64,000 nucleotides of DNA. Origin: Duganella sp. sic0402. Lineage in GTDB: Bacteria > Pseudomonadota > Gammaproteobacteria > Burkholderiales > Burkholderiaceae_D. The position numbers and the translations under genes were made by a program. Shown piece after piece: positions 35,422 through 44,159 of the stretch. Under the pieces are notes generated by a model, which did not search any database, was not told the origin of the DNA, and worked only from the letters and a program-made list of their open reading frames with translations. The DNA lies in assembly GCF_019219065.1 (NCBI RefSeq), contig NZ_JAHUWK010000003.1, positions 248,001-312,000 of the forward strand. The letters run 5' to 3'. Within the stretch, counting starts at the first letter, position 1. Each line of letters opens with the position of its first letter.

Positions 35422-37188
35422 ATGAGCAACGACAAAAACAACCCAGCGCCAGCCCTACCTTCCAATTTCCTGCGCGCCATCGTCGAACACGACCTGGCGG
35501 CCGGCACGCATCAGCGCGATGGCATGCCCAGCGTGATCACCCGCTTCCCGCCTGAGCCGAACGGCTATCTGCACGTCGGCCACGCCAAATCGATCTGCCT
35601 GAACTTCGGCCTGGCGCGCGACTACCAGGGCCGCTGCAATCTGCGCTTCGACGACACCAACCCGGCCAAGGAAGAGCAGGAATATGTCGACACCATCATC
35701 GACAGCGTCAAATGGCTGGGCTTCGACTACGACTATCCGCAAGCCGGCGGCGGCGTCGAACACCATCTGCATTATGCGTCCGATTACTTCGACCAGCTGT
35801 ACGCGATGGCCGAATGGCTGATCGAACAGGGCCACGCCTACGTCGACAGCCAGTCGGCTGACGATATGGCGGCCAACCGCGGCAATTTCAACACGCCGGG
35901 CACCAACTCGCCGTTCCGCAACCGCCCTGCCGCCGAATCGCTGCAACTGTTCCGCGACATGAAAGCCGGCAAATTCGCCGACGGCGAGCACATTCTGCGC
36001 GCCAAGGTCAGCGAAGACGCGATGGCGTCGCCGAACATGAATCTGCGCGACCCGGCCATCTACCGCATCCGCCATGCCCACCATGTGCGCACCGGCGACG
36101 CCTGGTGCATCTATCCGATGTACGACTACACGCACCCGATTTCGGACGCGCTGGAAAACATCACCCATTCGATCTGCACGCTGGAGTTCCAGGACCACCG
36201 CCCGTTCTATGACTGGCTGCTGGCCACCCTGTCGCAAGGCGGCTTCTTCACGCTGCCGGTACCGCGCCAGTATGAATTCTCGCGCCTCAACCTGACCTAT
36301 GTGGTGACTTCCAAGCGCAAGCTGCGCCAGCTGGTCGAAGAGAAGATTGTCGATGGCTGGGACGACCCGCGCATGCCAACCATCGTCGGCCTGCGCCGCC
36401 GCGGCTACACGCCGGAGGCGATCCAGCTGTTCTGCGAGCGCATCGGTGTCACCAAGGCCGACGGCTGGATCGACATGAGCACGCTGGAAGGCTGCGTGCG
36501 CGAAGACCTGGACCCGAAAGCGCCGCGCGCCACCGCCGTGCTGCGTCCGCTGAAACTGATCGTCGACAACTATCCTGAAGGCCAGACCGAAGCATGCACC
36601 TCGCCGGTCCACCCGCACCATCCGGAAATGGGCGTACGTAGCTTCCCGTTCTCGCGCGAGCTGTGGATCGAGGAAGAAGACTTCATGGAAAACCCGGTCA
36701 AAGGCTATTTCCGCTACACCCCACCGGTCGGCGACCAGCCAGGCAGCCGCGTGCGCCTGCGCCACGGCTTCGTCACCGAATGCGTCGGCTACGACAAGGA
36801 TGAAAACGGCAAGGTCATCGCGGTGCACGTGAAGTACTTTGAAGACTCCAAATCCGGCACGCCAGGTTCGGACAACTACAAGGTCAAGGGCAATATCCAC
36901 TGGGTATCGGCCAGCGCAGCAGTCGAAGCCGAAGTGCGCCTGTACGACCGCCTGTTCACCGAGGCACAGCCGGATGCCGGCGGCAAGGACTTCATCTCGC
37001 TGCTGAACCCGAACGCCAAGGAAGTGATCACCGCCTACCTGGAACCAGGCATGCACGCTGCCCAGGCCGACCAGCGCTACCAGTTCGAGCGCCACGGCTA
37101 CTTCGTCGCCGACCGCGTCGATTCGCAGCCTGGCAAGCCGGTGTTCAACCGCATCGTCACGCTGAAAGACAGCTGGACCGCCAAGTAA
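35422..37188 (+). CDS. glnS: Glutaminyl-tRNA synthetase
   Basis: A 588-residue class I synthetase. The HIGH-type motif is HVGH in FPPEPNGYLHVGHAKSICLN and the KMSKR-type motif is VTSKRKL. The C-terminal anticodon-binding beta-barrels (FMENPVKGYFRYTPPVG, WVSASAAVEAEVRLYDRLFT) are complete. It makes Gln-tRNA directly. Confidence 0.97.
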   Translation: MSNDKNNPAPALPSNFLRAIVEHDLAAGTHQRDGMPSVITRFPPEPNGYLHVGHAKSICLNFGLARDYQGRCNLRFDDTNPAKEEQEYVDTIIDSVKWLGFDYDYPQAGGGVEHHLHYASDYFDQLYAMAEWLIEQGHAYVDSQSADDMAANRGNFNTPGTNSPFRNRPAAESLQLFRDMKAGKFADGEHILRAKVSEDAMASPNMNLRDPAIYRIRHAHHVRTGDAWCIYPMYDYTHPISDALENITHSICTLEFQDHRPFYDWLLATLSQGGFFTLPVPRQYEFSRLNLTYVVTSKRKLRQLVEEKIVDGWDDPRMPTIVGLRRRGYTPEAIQLFCERIGVTKADGWIDMSTLEGCVREDLDPKAPRATAVLRPLKLIVDNYPEGQTEACTSPVHPHHPEMGVRSFPFSRELWIEEEDFMENPVKGYFRYTPPVGDQPGSRVRLRHGFVTECVGYDKDENGKVIAVHVKYFEDSKSGTPGSDNYKVKGNIHWVSASAAVEAEVRLYDRLFTEAQPDAGGKDFISLLNPNAKEVITAYLEPGMHAAQADQRYQFERHGYFVADRVDSQPGKPVFNRIVTLKDSWTAK

Positions 37189-37206
37189 TCCAGCTATGTC
37201 CTGAAC

Positions 37207-37234
37207 AAAAACGGCGCCTGCGGGCGCCGTTTTT
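37207..37234 (+). terminator. Terminator of glnS
   Basis: Arms AAAAACGGCGCC (37207-37218) and GGCGCCGTTTTT (37223-37234) form a perfect 12-bp stem with a TGCG loop, 18 bp after the glnS stop. The T-tract is formed by the end of the right arm, so it should be an efficient intrinsic terminator in either direction. Confidence 0.9.
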
Positions 37235-37252
37235 GTTGTTTCACAATATTGC

Positions 37253-37282
37253 TTGACTTGGCGATCTGTTATTTTCTATAGT
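37253..37282 (+). promoter_or_regulatory. Strong sigma-70-like promoter of the sensor kinase gene
   Basis: TTGACT (37253-37258) and TATAGT (37277-37282) are 18 bp apart, one mismatch each from consensus, about 53 bp before the GTG start. The gap is AT-rich, unlike neighbouring DNA. Confidence 0.7.
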
Positions 37283-37334
37283 CAAAAAATTATTCTTAAT
37301 TTATCCCTGACTTTTTCCTCCTAAAGGGCAAACA

Positions 37335-39128
37335 GTGGTCGCATTCCCGGCGAACAAACAGCTGTTTTCCCCATCCCGCCCGGTGTGGTGGGCAGGAATA
37401 ATGCTGTCGCTGGGCATCGGTGCGCTGTTTTTCCTGGCGGCCTTCCGCAGCGTCGAATACGATGCTGGCGAACGCTTTTTGCACCAGGCGCAGAACGCGC
37501 AGTACAACATCAATTCACGCATCAACGCCTACACCGACGTGCTGCGCGCCACCGCCAGCTTTTTCCACGCCGCCGAGCGCGTCGACCGCGCCGGCTTTCA
37601 CCGCTATGTAGACGGACTGGACATCCGGCAGCACTTCCCGGCGCTGGACAATATCAACTACGCCCACTACGTATCCGATATGGACCGCGAGGCGTTCCAG
37701 AACAGTATGCGCAACCGCGCCGACACTCTGCTGGGCTATCAGGAGCGCTTGCAGATCACGCCGCCGGCGCGGCGCCCGCACTACTGGGTGCTGACCATGA
37801 TCGAGCCGCTGGCGCCATTCCGTGAAAAGATCGGCCGCGACATCGCCTATCGTCCGCCGGTGGCGCAGGCGCTGGCGGACGGCCGCGACAGCGGCGCACT
37901 GAGCGCCTCCGGTTTGCCGATCGACAGCGCCCACCAGCCGCTCGGCGCCGGCTTGGCGCTGCGCCTGCCGATCTACCGCAATGGCGCGCCGCTGACCACG
38001 GTGGCGCAGCGCCGCGCCGCCTATATCGGCTCGGTCGGCATCGGCTTCAGCGTGCCGCGCATGGTGCAGGCGGCGCTGGAGCAGATGCAGGTGCGCGACG
38101 CCCGGCTGGTGCTCAGCGATTACGGCGACAGCCGCTCGCCGCCGCTGGCCGCGCCGGCGCAGCTGTTCGACAGCCGGCCGGCCAGCCCGGCGCTGCATCC
38201 CAGCGAGCAGTTCAGCGTGGTGCTGCCCATCGATTTTCACCAGCGCCGCTGGAGCGCCCACTTCAGCGCCCCCAAATCGAGCTGGCACAGCCGCTTCGAC
38301 CTGTGGCTGCCATGGCTGGCGATGGCTTGCGGCTTCACCGGCGCGCTCTTGTTCTACCTGCTGTTCCACACACTGTCGTCGTCGCGCATGCAGGCGCTGA
38401 CCATGGCCAAGGAGATGACGCGCGAGCTGCGCACCAGCCAGGCGCGGCTGCAACAGTCGCACCACAAGCTGCGCCGGCTCGCGGCGCACGCGGACCAGAT
38501 CAAGGAACAGGAACGCAAGCGCATCGCGCGCGAAATCCACGACGACCTGGGCCAGAACCTGCTGGTGCTGCGCATCGATGTCGATCTGCTGACCACCCGC
38601 ACCCGCCACCGCCATCCGCGCCTGCACGCGCGCGCGCAACACATGCTGGGCCAGATTGACGGCGCCATCAAGAGCGTGCGCCACATCATCAACGACCTGC
38701 GCCCCACCGTGCTGGACCTGGGCCTGAACGCGGCAGTCGAATGGCAGATCGCACAGTTCCGCGCGCGCTCCGGCATGGTGTGCGAACTGATCGACCACGA
38801 CACCGACATCCGCATCGACGACCACGGCGCTACCGCCATCTTCCGCATCTTGCAGGAATCGCTGAGCAATATTCTGCAGCACGCGCACGCCAGCCTGGTG
38901 CGGGTGGAGCTGCGCCAGGCGCACGCCATGCTGAGCATGACCATCAGCGACAACGGCGTCGGCCTGCGCGACGCCCACCGCAACAAGACCGGCTCCTTCG
39001 GCCTGGTCGGCATTGAGGAGCGCATCCACCTGCTGGGCGGCAGCTGCGCCATCACCAGCATGCCAGGCGGCGGCACCACGGTATCCATTACCGTGCCGGT
39101 CCATGATTTCACGCGTAATGTTGATTAA
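37335..39128 (+). CDS. CHASE-domain sensor histidine kinase (NarL-type, orphan)
   Basis: A 597-residue membrane kinase. TM1 is at about residues 18-37, followed by a periplasmic CHASE-like domain (about 40-320: HFPALDNINYAHYV, LTMIEPLAPFREKIG, LALRLPIYRNG). TM2 is at about 323-346, then a coiled-coil linker (370-390) and an HisKA_3 domain with the phospho-acceptor His402 in RIAREIHDDLGQNLL. The ATPase domain has FRILQESLSNILQHA, NGVGL and GLVGIEER. A NarL-type response regulator would be its partner, but none is adjacent. The start is a GTG at 37335. Confidence 0.9.
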   Translation: MVAFPANKQLFSPSRPVWWAGIMLSLGIGALFFLAAFRSVEYDAGERFLHQAQNAQYNINSRINAYTDVLRATASFFHAAERVDRAGFHRYVDGLDIRQHFPALDNINYAHYVSDMDREAFQNSMRNRADTLLGYQERLQITPPARRPHYWVLTMIEPLAPFREKIGRDIAYRPPVAQALADGRDSGALSASGLPIDSAHQPLGAGLALRLPIYRNGAPLTTVAQRRAAYIGSVGIGFSVPRMVQAALEQMQVRDARLVLSDYGDSRSPPLAAPAQLFDSRPASPALHPSEQFSVVLPIDFHQRRWSAHFSAPKSSWHSRFDLWLPWLAMACGFTGALLFYLLFHTLSSSRMQALTMAKEMTRELRTSQARLQQSHHKLRRLAAHADQIKEQERKRIAREIHDDLGQNLLVLRIDVDLLTTRTRHRHPRLHARAQHMLGQIDGAIKSVRHIINDLRPTVLDLGLNAAVEWQIAQFRARSGMVCELIDHDTDIRIDDHGATAIFRILQESLSNILQHAHASLVRVELRQAHAMLSMTISDNGVGLRDAHRNKTGSFGLVGIEERIHLLGGSCAITSMPGGGTTVSITVPVHDFTRNVD

Positions 39129-39217
39129 CATCAAGCAACAGTTGTCTCCTTTGGGCAAAATCAAATCGCGGTAGTAGTGTTCTCAACCCGCCTCAACACA
39201 CCACAAAGGAAAATCTG

Positions 39218-39724
39218 ATGAATGCCCAAGAAATGCACGCCATCGCTTCCCTGGACCTGGAACCGATCAAAGTCAAACTGATGCACGAGGAGTCCGGCGA
39301 AGGCTGGACGCTGGAACGCGCCAACGCGGTCGAGTTCGAGTATCGCCGCTTCCTCTACCTGATGAAGAAATTCCCTCAGGAACAAACGGCGCCGCTGGTC
39401 GATGTCGACACCTTCTGGCATTACCACATCCTCGACACGCTGAAATACGCGGCCGATTGCGAGGCCGTGTTCGGCCACTTCCTGCACCACTTCCCGTATA
39501 TCGGCCTGCGCGGCGAGGATGACGAGGCGGCGCACCTGCGGGTCGGATTGCGCATGAAGCAGCTGTATGAGGAAACCTTCGGCGAAGACTATGCGCGCGC
39601 CACGGCCCCGGCGGATTTTGCGCACTCCGGTGTGGCGGCGCAGTTTGCGCATTCCGGCGTGGTCGGCGCGCAAGCGGGCTTCTACCAGGCGCGGCCACGC
39701 CTGGCAGCGGCGCTGGCGGTCTGA
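39218..39724 (+). CDS. GRDP-like (DUF1399-type) protein
   Basis: A 168-residue protein. The central block VDVDTFWHYHILDTLKYAADC followed by EAVFGHFLHHFPYIG matches the conserved His/Cys-rich signature of glycine-rich-domain-protein-like sequences: WHxHILDT and FGxFLHHxPxxG. The C-terminus carries a tandem FAHSGV repeat. Function in bacteria is unknown; the conserved His, Cys and Asp could bind a metal. The Shine-Dalgarno is AAAGGAAAATCTG. Neighbour on both sides appears independent. Confidence 0.7.
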   Translation: MNAQEMHAIASLDLEPIKVKLMHEESGEGWTLERANAVEFEYRRFLYLMKKFPQEQTAPLVDVDTFWHYHILDTLKYAADCEAVFGHFLHHFPYIGLRGEDDEAAHLRVGLRMKQLYEETFGEDYARATAPADFAHSGVAAQFAHSGVVGAQAGFYQARPRLAAALAV

Positions 39725-39798
39725 CGCCGCAAGAAAATCCGCCAACCTGCTCAAAAAAGTGGCATACTCGGCGTATCCAAAGATCATGGGAGTATGTC

Positions 39799-40005
39799 AT
39801 GGCCATTAACTCTGTCGCTGCAAGCAACAGCACCGCCATTCAGCAAACAGGCCCCGCCCGCCAGCCTGAGCAGGTAAGACAGGTGGACCGCCCCGCCGAG
39901 CGCATCGAATCAGCACCACCGCCTCCGCCCCCGCAAGCGGCGGTCGCGCCGACCGTGAATACCAGCGGCCAGCGCATAGGCCAGCGCATCAGCACCTCAG
40001 CCTGA
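39799..40005 (+). CDS. Small proline-rich hypothetical protein
   Basis: A 68-residue, low-complexity protein, probably disordered: Ser/Gln/Arg-rich start (MAINSVAASNSTAIQQTG), a run of six prolines in the middle, and a GQRIGQRIS tail. GGGAG precedes the ATG. It is followed by a strong terminator, supporting a real transcript. I do not recognise it. Confidence 0.6.
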   Translation: MAINSVAASNSTAIQQTGPARQPEQVRQVDRPAERIESAPPPPPPQAAVAPTVNTSGQRIGQRISTSA

Positions 40006-40025
40006 TACCGGCCCGGCAAAAAAAC

Positions 40026-40059
40026 AAACGGCGCGTTACCGCAAGGTACGCGCCGTTTT
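40026..40059 (+). terminator. Terminator after the proline-rich protein gene
   Basis: AAACGGCGCGTTACC (40026-40040) pairs with GGTACGCGCCGTTTT (40045-40059) around a GCAA loop, with a single bulged T. The GNRA-like loop and T-tract make a good intrinsic terminator, shared with the convergent HTH gene. Confidence 0.8.
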
Positions 40060-40078
40060 GCTGTGCAGCTATCCGATC

Positions 40079-40321
40079 TCAGGACGCCATCATTTCGCGC
40101 AGTTCGCGTATGCTGAAATCGCTGATCTCGTGCATGCGGATCAGGATGGTGGCGCCGATCGGCAGCGTGTTGTGGCGGATTTTGGAGATGACCGGCGGGG
40201 CCACTTCCAGCGCGCGCGACAGCGCTGCATCGTTTTTCAGTTGCAGTTTCTCGATGATGGCATCCAGCACGCGGTTCGGATTGTAGTTAGGCGATGCAGT
40301 GATTTCTTTCAGAGCAGACAT
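40079..40321 (-). CDS. Small HTH regulator-like protein
   Basis: An 80-residue protein (MSALKEITASPNYNPNRVLD). The middle (LQLKNDAALSRALEVAPPVISKIRH) reads as a lambda-repressor-type helix-turn-helix: the first helix ends at DAALSRALE and the recognition helix is PPVISKIRH. There is no effector domain. An in-frame ATG at 40351 would add ten residues; neither start has a clear Shine-Dalgarno. A cluster of inverted AAAACG-type repeats lies upstream and may be its operator. Confidence 0.65.
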   Translation of the reverse strand: MSALKEITASPNYNPNRVLDAIIEKLQLKNDAALSRALEVAPPVISKIRHNTLPIGATILIRMHEISDFSIRELREMMAS

Positions 40322-40410
40322 AGTGTTTTCAGTAGGTTCGCTGTCACTCATGCAACATTTGCAAAAAAGCGACACATGGGTAAGAAAAATTTTTAGCTCA
40401 ATTACCATTG

Positions 40411-40509
40411 AAGCACTACAAAACACGATCATTTATGCCGCGTTTTAGTGCTTAACCGAGATAATACACGCTTCCGTTACAAAACGGCTAACTCACCGGC
40501 TCGTTTTGT
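40411..40509. promoter_or_regulatory. Cluster of inverted AAAACG-type repeats
   Basis: AAGCACTACAAAACACG (40411-40427) is inverted at 40439-40453 (CGCGTTTTAGTGCTT), and ACAAAACG (40479-40486) is inverted at 40502-40509 (CGTTTTGT). The whole 40330-40590 stretch is unusually AT-rich. It lies directly upstream of the small HTH gene, so autoregulation is the simplest reading. I see nothing else in the 270-bp gap. Confidence 0.5.
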
Positions 40510-40590
40510 GATATTTAGTGAGATTCTAACCGCAAATTGTGTGGTAGAGACGATCTTTGTTGTAAAAATAAGTATCAAAGTATGTAAAGA

Positions 40591-40842
40591 TCAGCCTGGA
40601 CGGCCCAGGCCAGCAACCAGGAAACACCACTCGACAGCCAGCAAGGCGCTCAATTGCGCGATCGTGCCTGGGAGGAATAAGGTAGAGGAGGAAGACTGCG
40701 GCGCCTGCTCTGGCGTGCAGTGCCAGCCTAGCTGGCGGCGGATCTCTTCGGGGACAGGCGGCGGGCAGTGGCAGAATTCGCGCTGGCGCTGTCGCATGTA
40801 GGCACGGACTTGCTCTTTGGTCGGCTGCACTGTGGCTAGCAT
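40591..40842 (-). CDS. Small hypothetical protein (83 residues)
   Basis: An 83-residue protein with a perfect Shine-Dalgarno (AAGGAGCTTGC before the ATG at 40842). The N-terminal half is polar (TKEQVRAYMRQRQREFCHC, PEEIRRQLGWHC) and the C-terminal half has a hydrophobic stretch (LFLPGTIAQLSALLAVEWCF) that might span or touch the membrane. Four cysteines. No family recognised. Confidence 0.6.
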   Translation of the reverse strand: MLATVQPTKEQVRAYMRQRQREFCHCPPPVPEEIRRQLGWHCTPEQAPQSSSSTLFLPGTIAQLSALLAVEWCFLVAGLGRPG

Positions 40843-40923
40843 GCAAGCTCCTTCGTGAAGATGGTCAACAATACCATAACATCGGATGACTTGCCAGATA
40901 GGCATCAAACAAGCCAACTTGCT

Positions 40924-41817
40924 TTACATATCTTTACAAGCGTCCTTCAAGGTATCCGCCACCGTCGGGTAGCGCAGACGCGCGCCCAGTTCGCGCTTGA
41001 TGCGCCCATTGCTCAGCCGGCGCGACTCCGACATGAAGGACAGCAGCGCCGGCGTCACCACCTGCTGCAATTCCGCGCGCGGCAAACGCGGCGGGCGCGG
41101 CAGCTGGAAAGCATCGGCGACGGCATCGAAATAGTGCGCCATCTTCATGTCGCTGTCATCCACCGCGTGGTAGACACGGTGCGGCAGCGCACGATACAGC
41201 GCGCGCACGATCAGCGCCGCCAGGTCGTCCGCGTGGATATGGTTGGTGTACACATCGTCCGCCTCGATCAGCGCAGGCGTGCCCTGCTGCAAGCGCTTCA
41301 GCGGCAGCCGGTCGCCTGCATAGATACCAGGCACGCGCAGGATGGCCAATGTTGCGTTGGCGCGACGCGCCCAGCGCCGCAGCGTGCGTTCCGCATCGAC
41401 CCGGCGCAGCGCGCGGGCATTGCGCGGCGCCACCGGCCGGCTTTCATCAAACAGCGCCCCGCCGCAATCGCCATACACGCCGGTGGTGCTGACATAAACC
41501 ACACGCCCGCGCTCAGGTAAAATGGCGGTCAAATTGCGGGTGCGGCTGTCCAGCACGCCTTCTCCAGGCGGCGGCGCCAGATGCACTAGCGCTGACGCCA
41601 GCCCGGCCAGGCGGCGCAAGCTGGCCGGCTGGTCCAGGTCGGCCAGCAGCGGCACGGCGCCGGCGGCGCGCAACTCGGCGCAGCGCGCCGGCTGGCTGGT
41701 GGTGGCAAACACGCGGAAATACGGCGTCAGCAATGGCAGCAGCCGCATGCCGACATCGCCGCAGCCGACAATCAGCAGACGTGGCCGCCTGAACTTGTGT
41801 ATATGTAGTGTTTTCAT
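40924..41817 (-). CDS. NAD-dependent epimerase/dehydratase-like SDR protein
   Basis: A 297-residue extended-SDR protein. The N-terminal Rossmann motif is variant (RLLIVGCGDVGMRLLPLL), and the YxxxK-type region is not clear: VVYVSTTGVYGDCGG supplies the S/T and Tyr of the family. RVPGIYAGDRLPL and NHIHADDLAALIVRAL are typical of the epimerase family (YeeZ/GalE-like). The start is 12 bp from the divergent reductase gene, so any promoter overlaps that gene. Confidence 0.8.
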   Translation of the reverse strand: MKTLHIHKFRRPRLLIVGCGDVGMRLLPLLTPYFRVFATTSQPARCAELRAAGAVPLLADLDQPASLRRLAGLASALVHLAPPPGEGVLDSRTRNLTAILPERGRVVYVSTTGVYGDCGGALFDESRPVAPRNARALRRVDAERTLRRWARRANATLAILRVPGIYAGDRLPLKRLQQGTPALIEADDVYTNHIHADDLAALIVRALYRALPHRVYHAVDDSDMKMAHYFDAVADAFQLPRPPRLPRAELQQVVTPALLSFMSESRRLSNGRIKRELGARLRYPTVADTLKDACKDM

Positions 41818-41829
41818 CTGAAAGATTGT

Positions 41830-42855
41830 ATGACGTTTCAAATAACTGTACAGCCCAGCGGCCATCAATTCAGCTGCGAGGATGACGAAACCGTCCTGGC
41901 GGCGGCGATGCGTGCCGGTATCGGCCTGCCCTATGGCTGTAAAAATGGCGCCTGCAGCTCGTGCAAAGGCAAGGTGCTGCAAGGCGAAGTGAAACACAAG
42001 CCGCACCAGGAGCGCGCACTGCCGGCCGACGAAGCGGCGCGTGGCGTTTCGCTGTTCTGCTGCGCCATCCCGCAGGGCGACCTGGTGATCGAAGCGCGCG
42101 AAGTGGGCGGCAGCGACGATTACCCGATCCGCAAAATGCCGTCGCGCGTAGCCACCATGGAACGCCTCGCCTCGGACGTGGTGGTCATGACGCTGCAACT
42201 GCCTGCCAATGAAACGCTGAAATTCCGCGCCGGCCAATACATCGAATTCATGCTCAAGGACGGCAAGCGCCGCAGCTACTCGCTGGCCTCGCCGCCGGAC
42301 CCGGCGCAGCCGCTGGCGCTGCACATCCGCCACCTGCCGGGCGGCCTGTTCACCGACCAGGTGTTCAGCACCATGAAGGAACGCGACATCCTGCGCTTTG
42401 AAGGCCCGATGGGCACTTTCTTCGTGCGCGAAGACAGCGACAAGCCGATGCTGCTGCTGGCCACCGGCACCGGCTTCGCGCCGATCAAGGCGATTGTCGA
42501 ACACCTGCGCGCGCAAGGTTCTTCGCGCCAGATGATCTTGTACTGGGGCGGCCGCCGCCCGCAGGACATCTATATGGACGCGCTGTGCCGCGACTGGGAA
42601 AAGCAGATGCCGAACTTCAAGTATGTGCCGGTACTATCCAACCGGCAGCCGGAGGATCATTGGGTTGGCCGCACCGGCTATGTGCACCATGCGGCGATGG
42701 CCGACCTGCCGGACCTGTCCGGCTATCAGGTGTACGCCTGCGGCGCGCCGATCATGGTGGAGTCGGCCAAGACCGACCTGGTCGCCCAATGCAGCTTGCC
42801 AGAGGAAGAATTCTACGCCGACGCCTTCACCAGCGAAGCCGATCTCAACCAATAA
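41830..42855 (+). CDS. 2Fe-2S flavin reductase (CDP-6-deoxy-glucoseen reductase-like)
   Basis: A 341-residue three-part reductase. A plant-type 2Fe-2S domain comes first (YGCKNGACSSCKGKVLQGEV, with the last Cys in SLFCC), then an FAD domain (RSYSLASPP) and an NAD domain (LLLATGTGFAPIKAI). Automated annotation usually calls this family CDP-6-deoxy-delta-3,4-glucoseen reductase, but no deoxysugar genes are nearby, so it probably reduces another oxygenase or partner. It is followed by an MFS gene in the same direction. Confidence 0.85.
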   Translation: MTFQITVQPSGHQFSCEDDETVLAAAMRAGIGLPYGCKNGACSSCKGKVLQGEVKHKPHQERALPADEAARGVSLFCCAIPQGDLVIEAREVGGSDDYPIRKMPSRVATMERLASDVVVMTLQLPANETLKFRAGQYIEFMLKDGKRRSYSLASPPDPAQPLALHIRHLPGGLFTDQVFSTMKERDILRFEGPMGTFFVREDSDKPMLLLATGTGFAPIKAIVEHLRAQGSSRQMILYWGGRRPQDIYMDALCRDWEKQMPNFKYVPVLSNRQPEDHWVGRTGYVHHAAMADLPDLSGYQVYACGAPIMVESAKTDLVAQCSLPEEEFYADAFTSEADLNQ

Positions 42856-42918
42856 CCGCATCCAACCGCCAGGGCCTTCGGGATGCAGAGTCCCAGGGCT
42901 CTGCTCCCGAAAGCCTCA

Positions 42919-44157
42919 ATGTCAGACAGTCACTCAAACAACGGTTTCAGCGTCCTGCGCCACCGTAACTTCGCGCTTTATCTGTCCGCCCGCACCCTGG
43001 CCACGCTGGCCGTGCAAATGCAAAACGTCGCCATCGGCTGGCAAGTCTATTCGATGACGCACAATCTGTTCGACCTGGGCTTGATCGGCCTGGCGCAGTT
43101 CCTGCCCTTCCTGGCCTTGATCCTGATCGCGGGCCACGCCGCCGACCGCTACGACCGCCGCAACCTGGTCGCCCTGGCGCTGTTCGCGCAGATGCTGTGC
43201 GGCCTGATGCTACTGCTGTTCGCTTATACCGGCCTGTCGGCCGTGTGGCCGATCTTTGCGGTGCTGGTGCTGTACGGTAGCGCACGCGCCTTCATGGGCC
43301 CGGCCACGCAAGCCATCCTGGTCAATCTGGTGCCGCAGCAAGATTTCAGCAAGGCGGTGGCCTTGAGTTCCTCCTCGTTCCACGTCGCGGTGATCGTCGG
43401 CCCGTCGCTGGGCGGCCTGTTCTACCTGGCCGGACCGAAAACGGTGTATATGATTTCCTCGGTACTGCTGGTGCTGGCGGTGATCATGATGTGCCTGGTG
43501 AAGTCGGTCAAGCAGGCCAGCGCCAGCGGACCGGCGTCGTGGCATACGGTGCTGGAAGGCTTGCGTTTCGTGTGGAACAAGAAAATCGTGCTTGGTGCGA
43601 TTTCGCTCGACCTGTTCGCGGTGCTGTTCGGCGGCGCCACCGCGCTGCTGCCGGCGCTGGCGCACGACGTGCTGCACATCGGCCCGAACGGCCTGGGCGC
43701 GCTGCGCACCATGCCCGGCGCCGGCGCGGCCTTGTGTTCGATCGCGCTGGCCTTCTTCCCGATCACGCGCCGCGTCGGCGCGTGGATGCTGGGCGGCGTG
43801 GCGCTGTTCGGCCTCGGCACCATCGTGCTGGGTTCGACCACCAGCTTTGTGGTGGCGCTGGTGGTGCTGTTCCTGATGGGCGCCGGCGACATGATCAGCG
43901 TGTATGTGCGCCACCTGCTGGTGCAGTACGAAACGCCCGACGAAATCCGCGGCCGCGTCAGCGCGGTCAACTCGGTGTTCATTGGCGCATCCAACGAGCT
44001 GGGCGAATTTGAATCCGGCATCACCGCCGGCTGGCTGGGGCTGACGCGCGCCATCCTGTTCGGCGGCGCCGCCACGCTGGGCGTGGTCGGCGCGTGGACG
44101 GTGCTGTTCCCGGCGCTGTCGCGCATGGACCGCTTCCCTCACGACGACAAGAAATAA
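42919..44157 (+). CDS. MFS transporter (EntS-like, MFS_3 family)
   Basis: A 412-residue major facilitator. It begins MSDSHSNNGFSVLRHRNFAL, a typical MFS_3 start, and has HAADRYDRRNLVALALFAQM as the cytoplasmic loop motif and about 12 hydrophobic segments. Relatives export enterobactin or similar small molecules, so the substrate is only a guess. It follows the reductase by 63 bp and is probably co-transcribed. An upstream in-frame ATG at 42883 is less likely. Confidence 0.85.
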   Translation: MSDSHSNNGFSVLRHRNFALYLSARTLATLAVQMQNVAIGWQVYSMTHNLFDLGLIGLAQFLPFLALILIAGHAADRYDRRNLVALALFAQMLCGLMLLLFAYTGLSAVWPIFAVLVLYGSARAFMGPATQAILVNLVPQQDFSKAVALSSSSFHVAVIVGPSLGGLFYLAGPKTVYMISSVLLVLAVIMMCLVKSVKQASASGPASWHTVLEGLRFVWNKKIVLGAISLDLFAVLFGGATALLPALAHDVLHIGPNGLGALRTMPGAGAALCSIALAFFPITRRVGAWMLGGVALFGLGTIVLGSTTSFVVALVVLFLMGAGDMISVYVRHLLVQYETPDEIRGRVSAVNSVFIGASNELGEFESGITAGWLGLTRAILFGGAATLGVVGAWTVLFPALSRMDRFPHDDKK

Positions 44158-44159
44158 GC

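Noticed and set aside
36000..36700. Antisense frame in glnS
   Set aside because: Shadow of the synthetase gene; no start or ribosome-binding site supports it.
37335..39128. Antisense frame across the sensor kinase gene
   Set aside because: His/Gln/Val-rich low-complexity product without domains, a typical GC-rich shadow frame.
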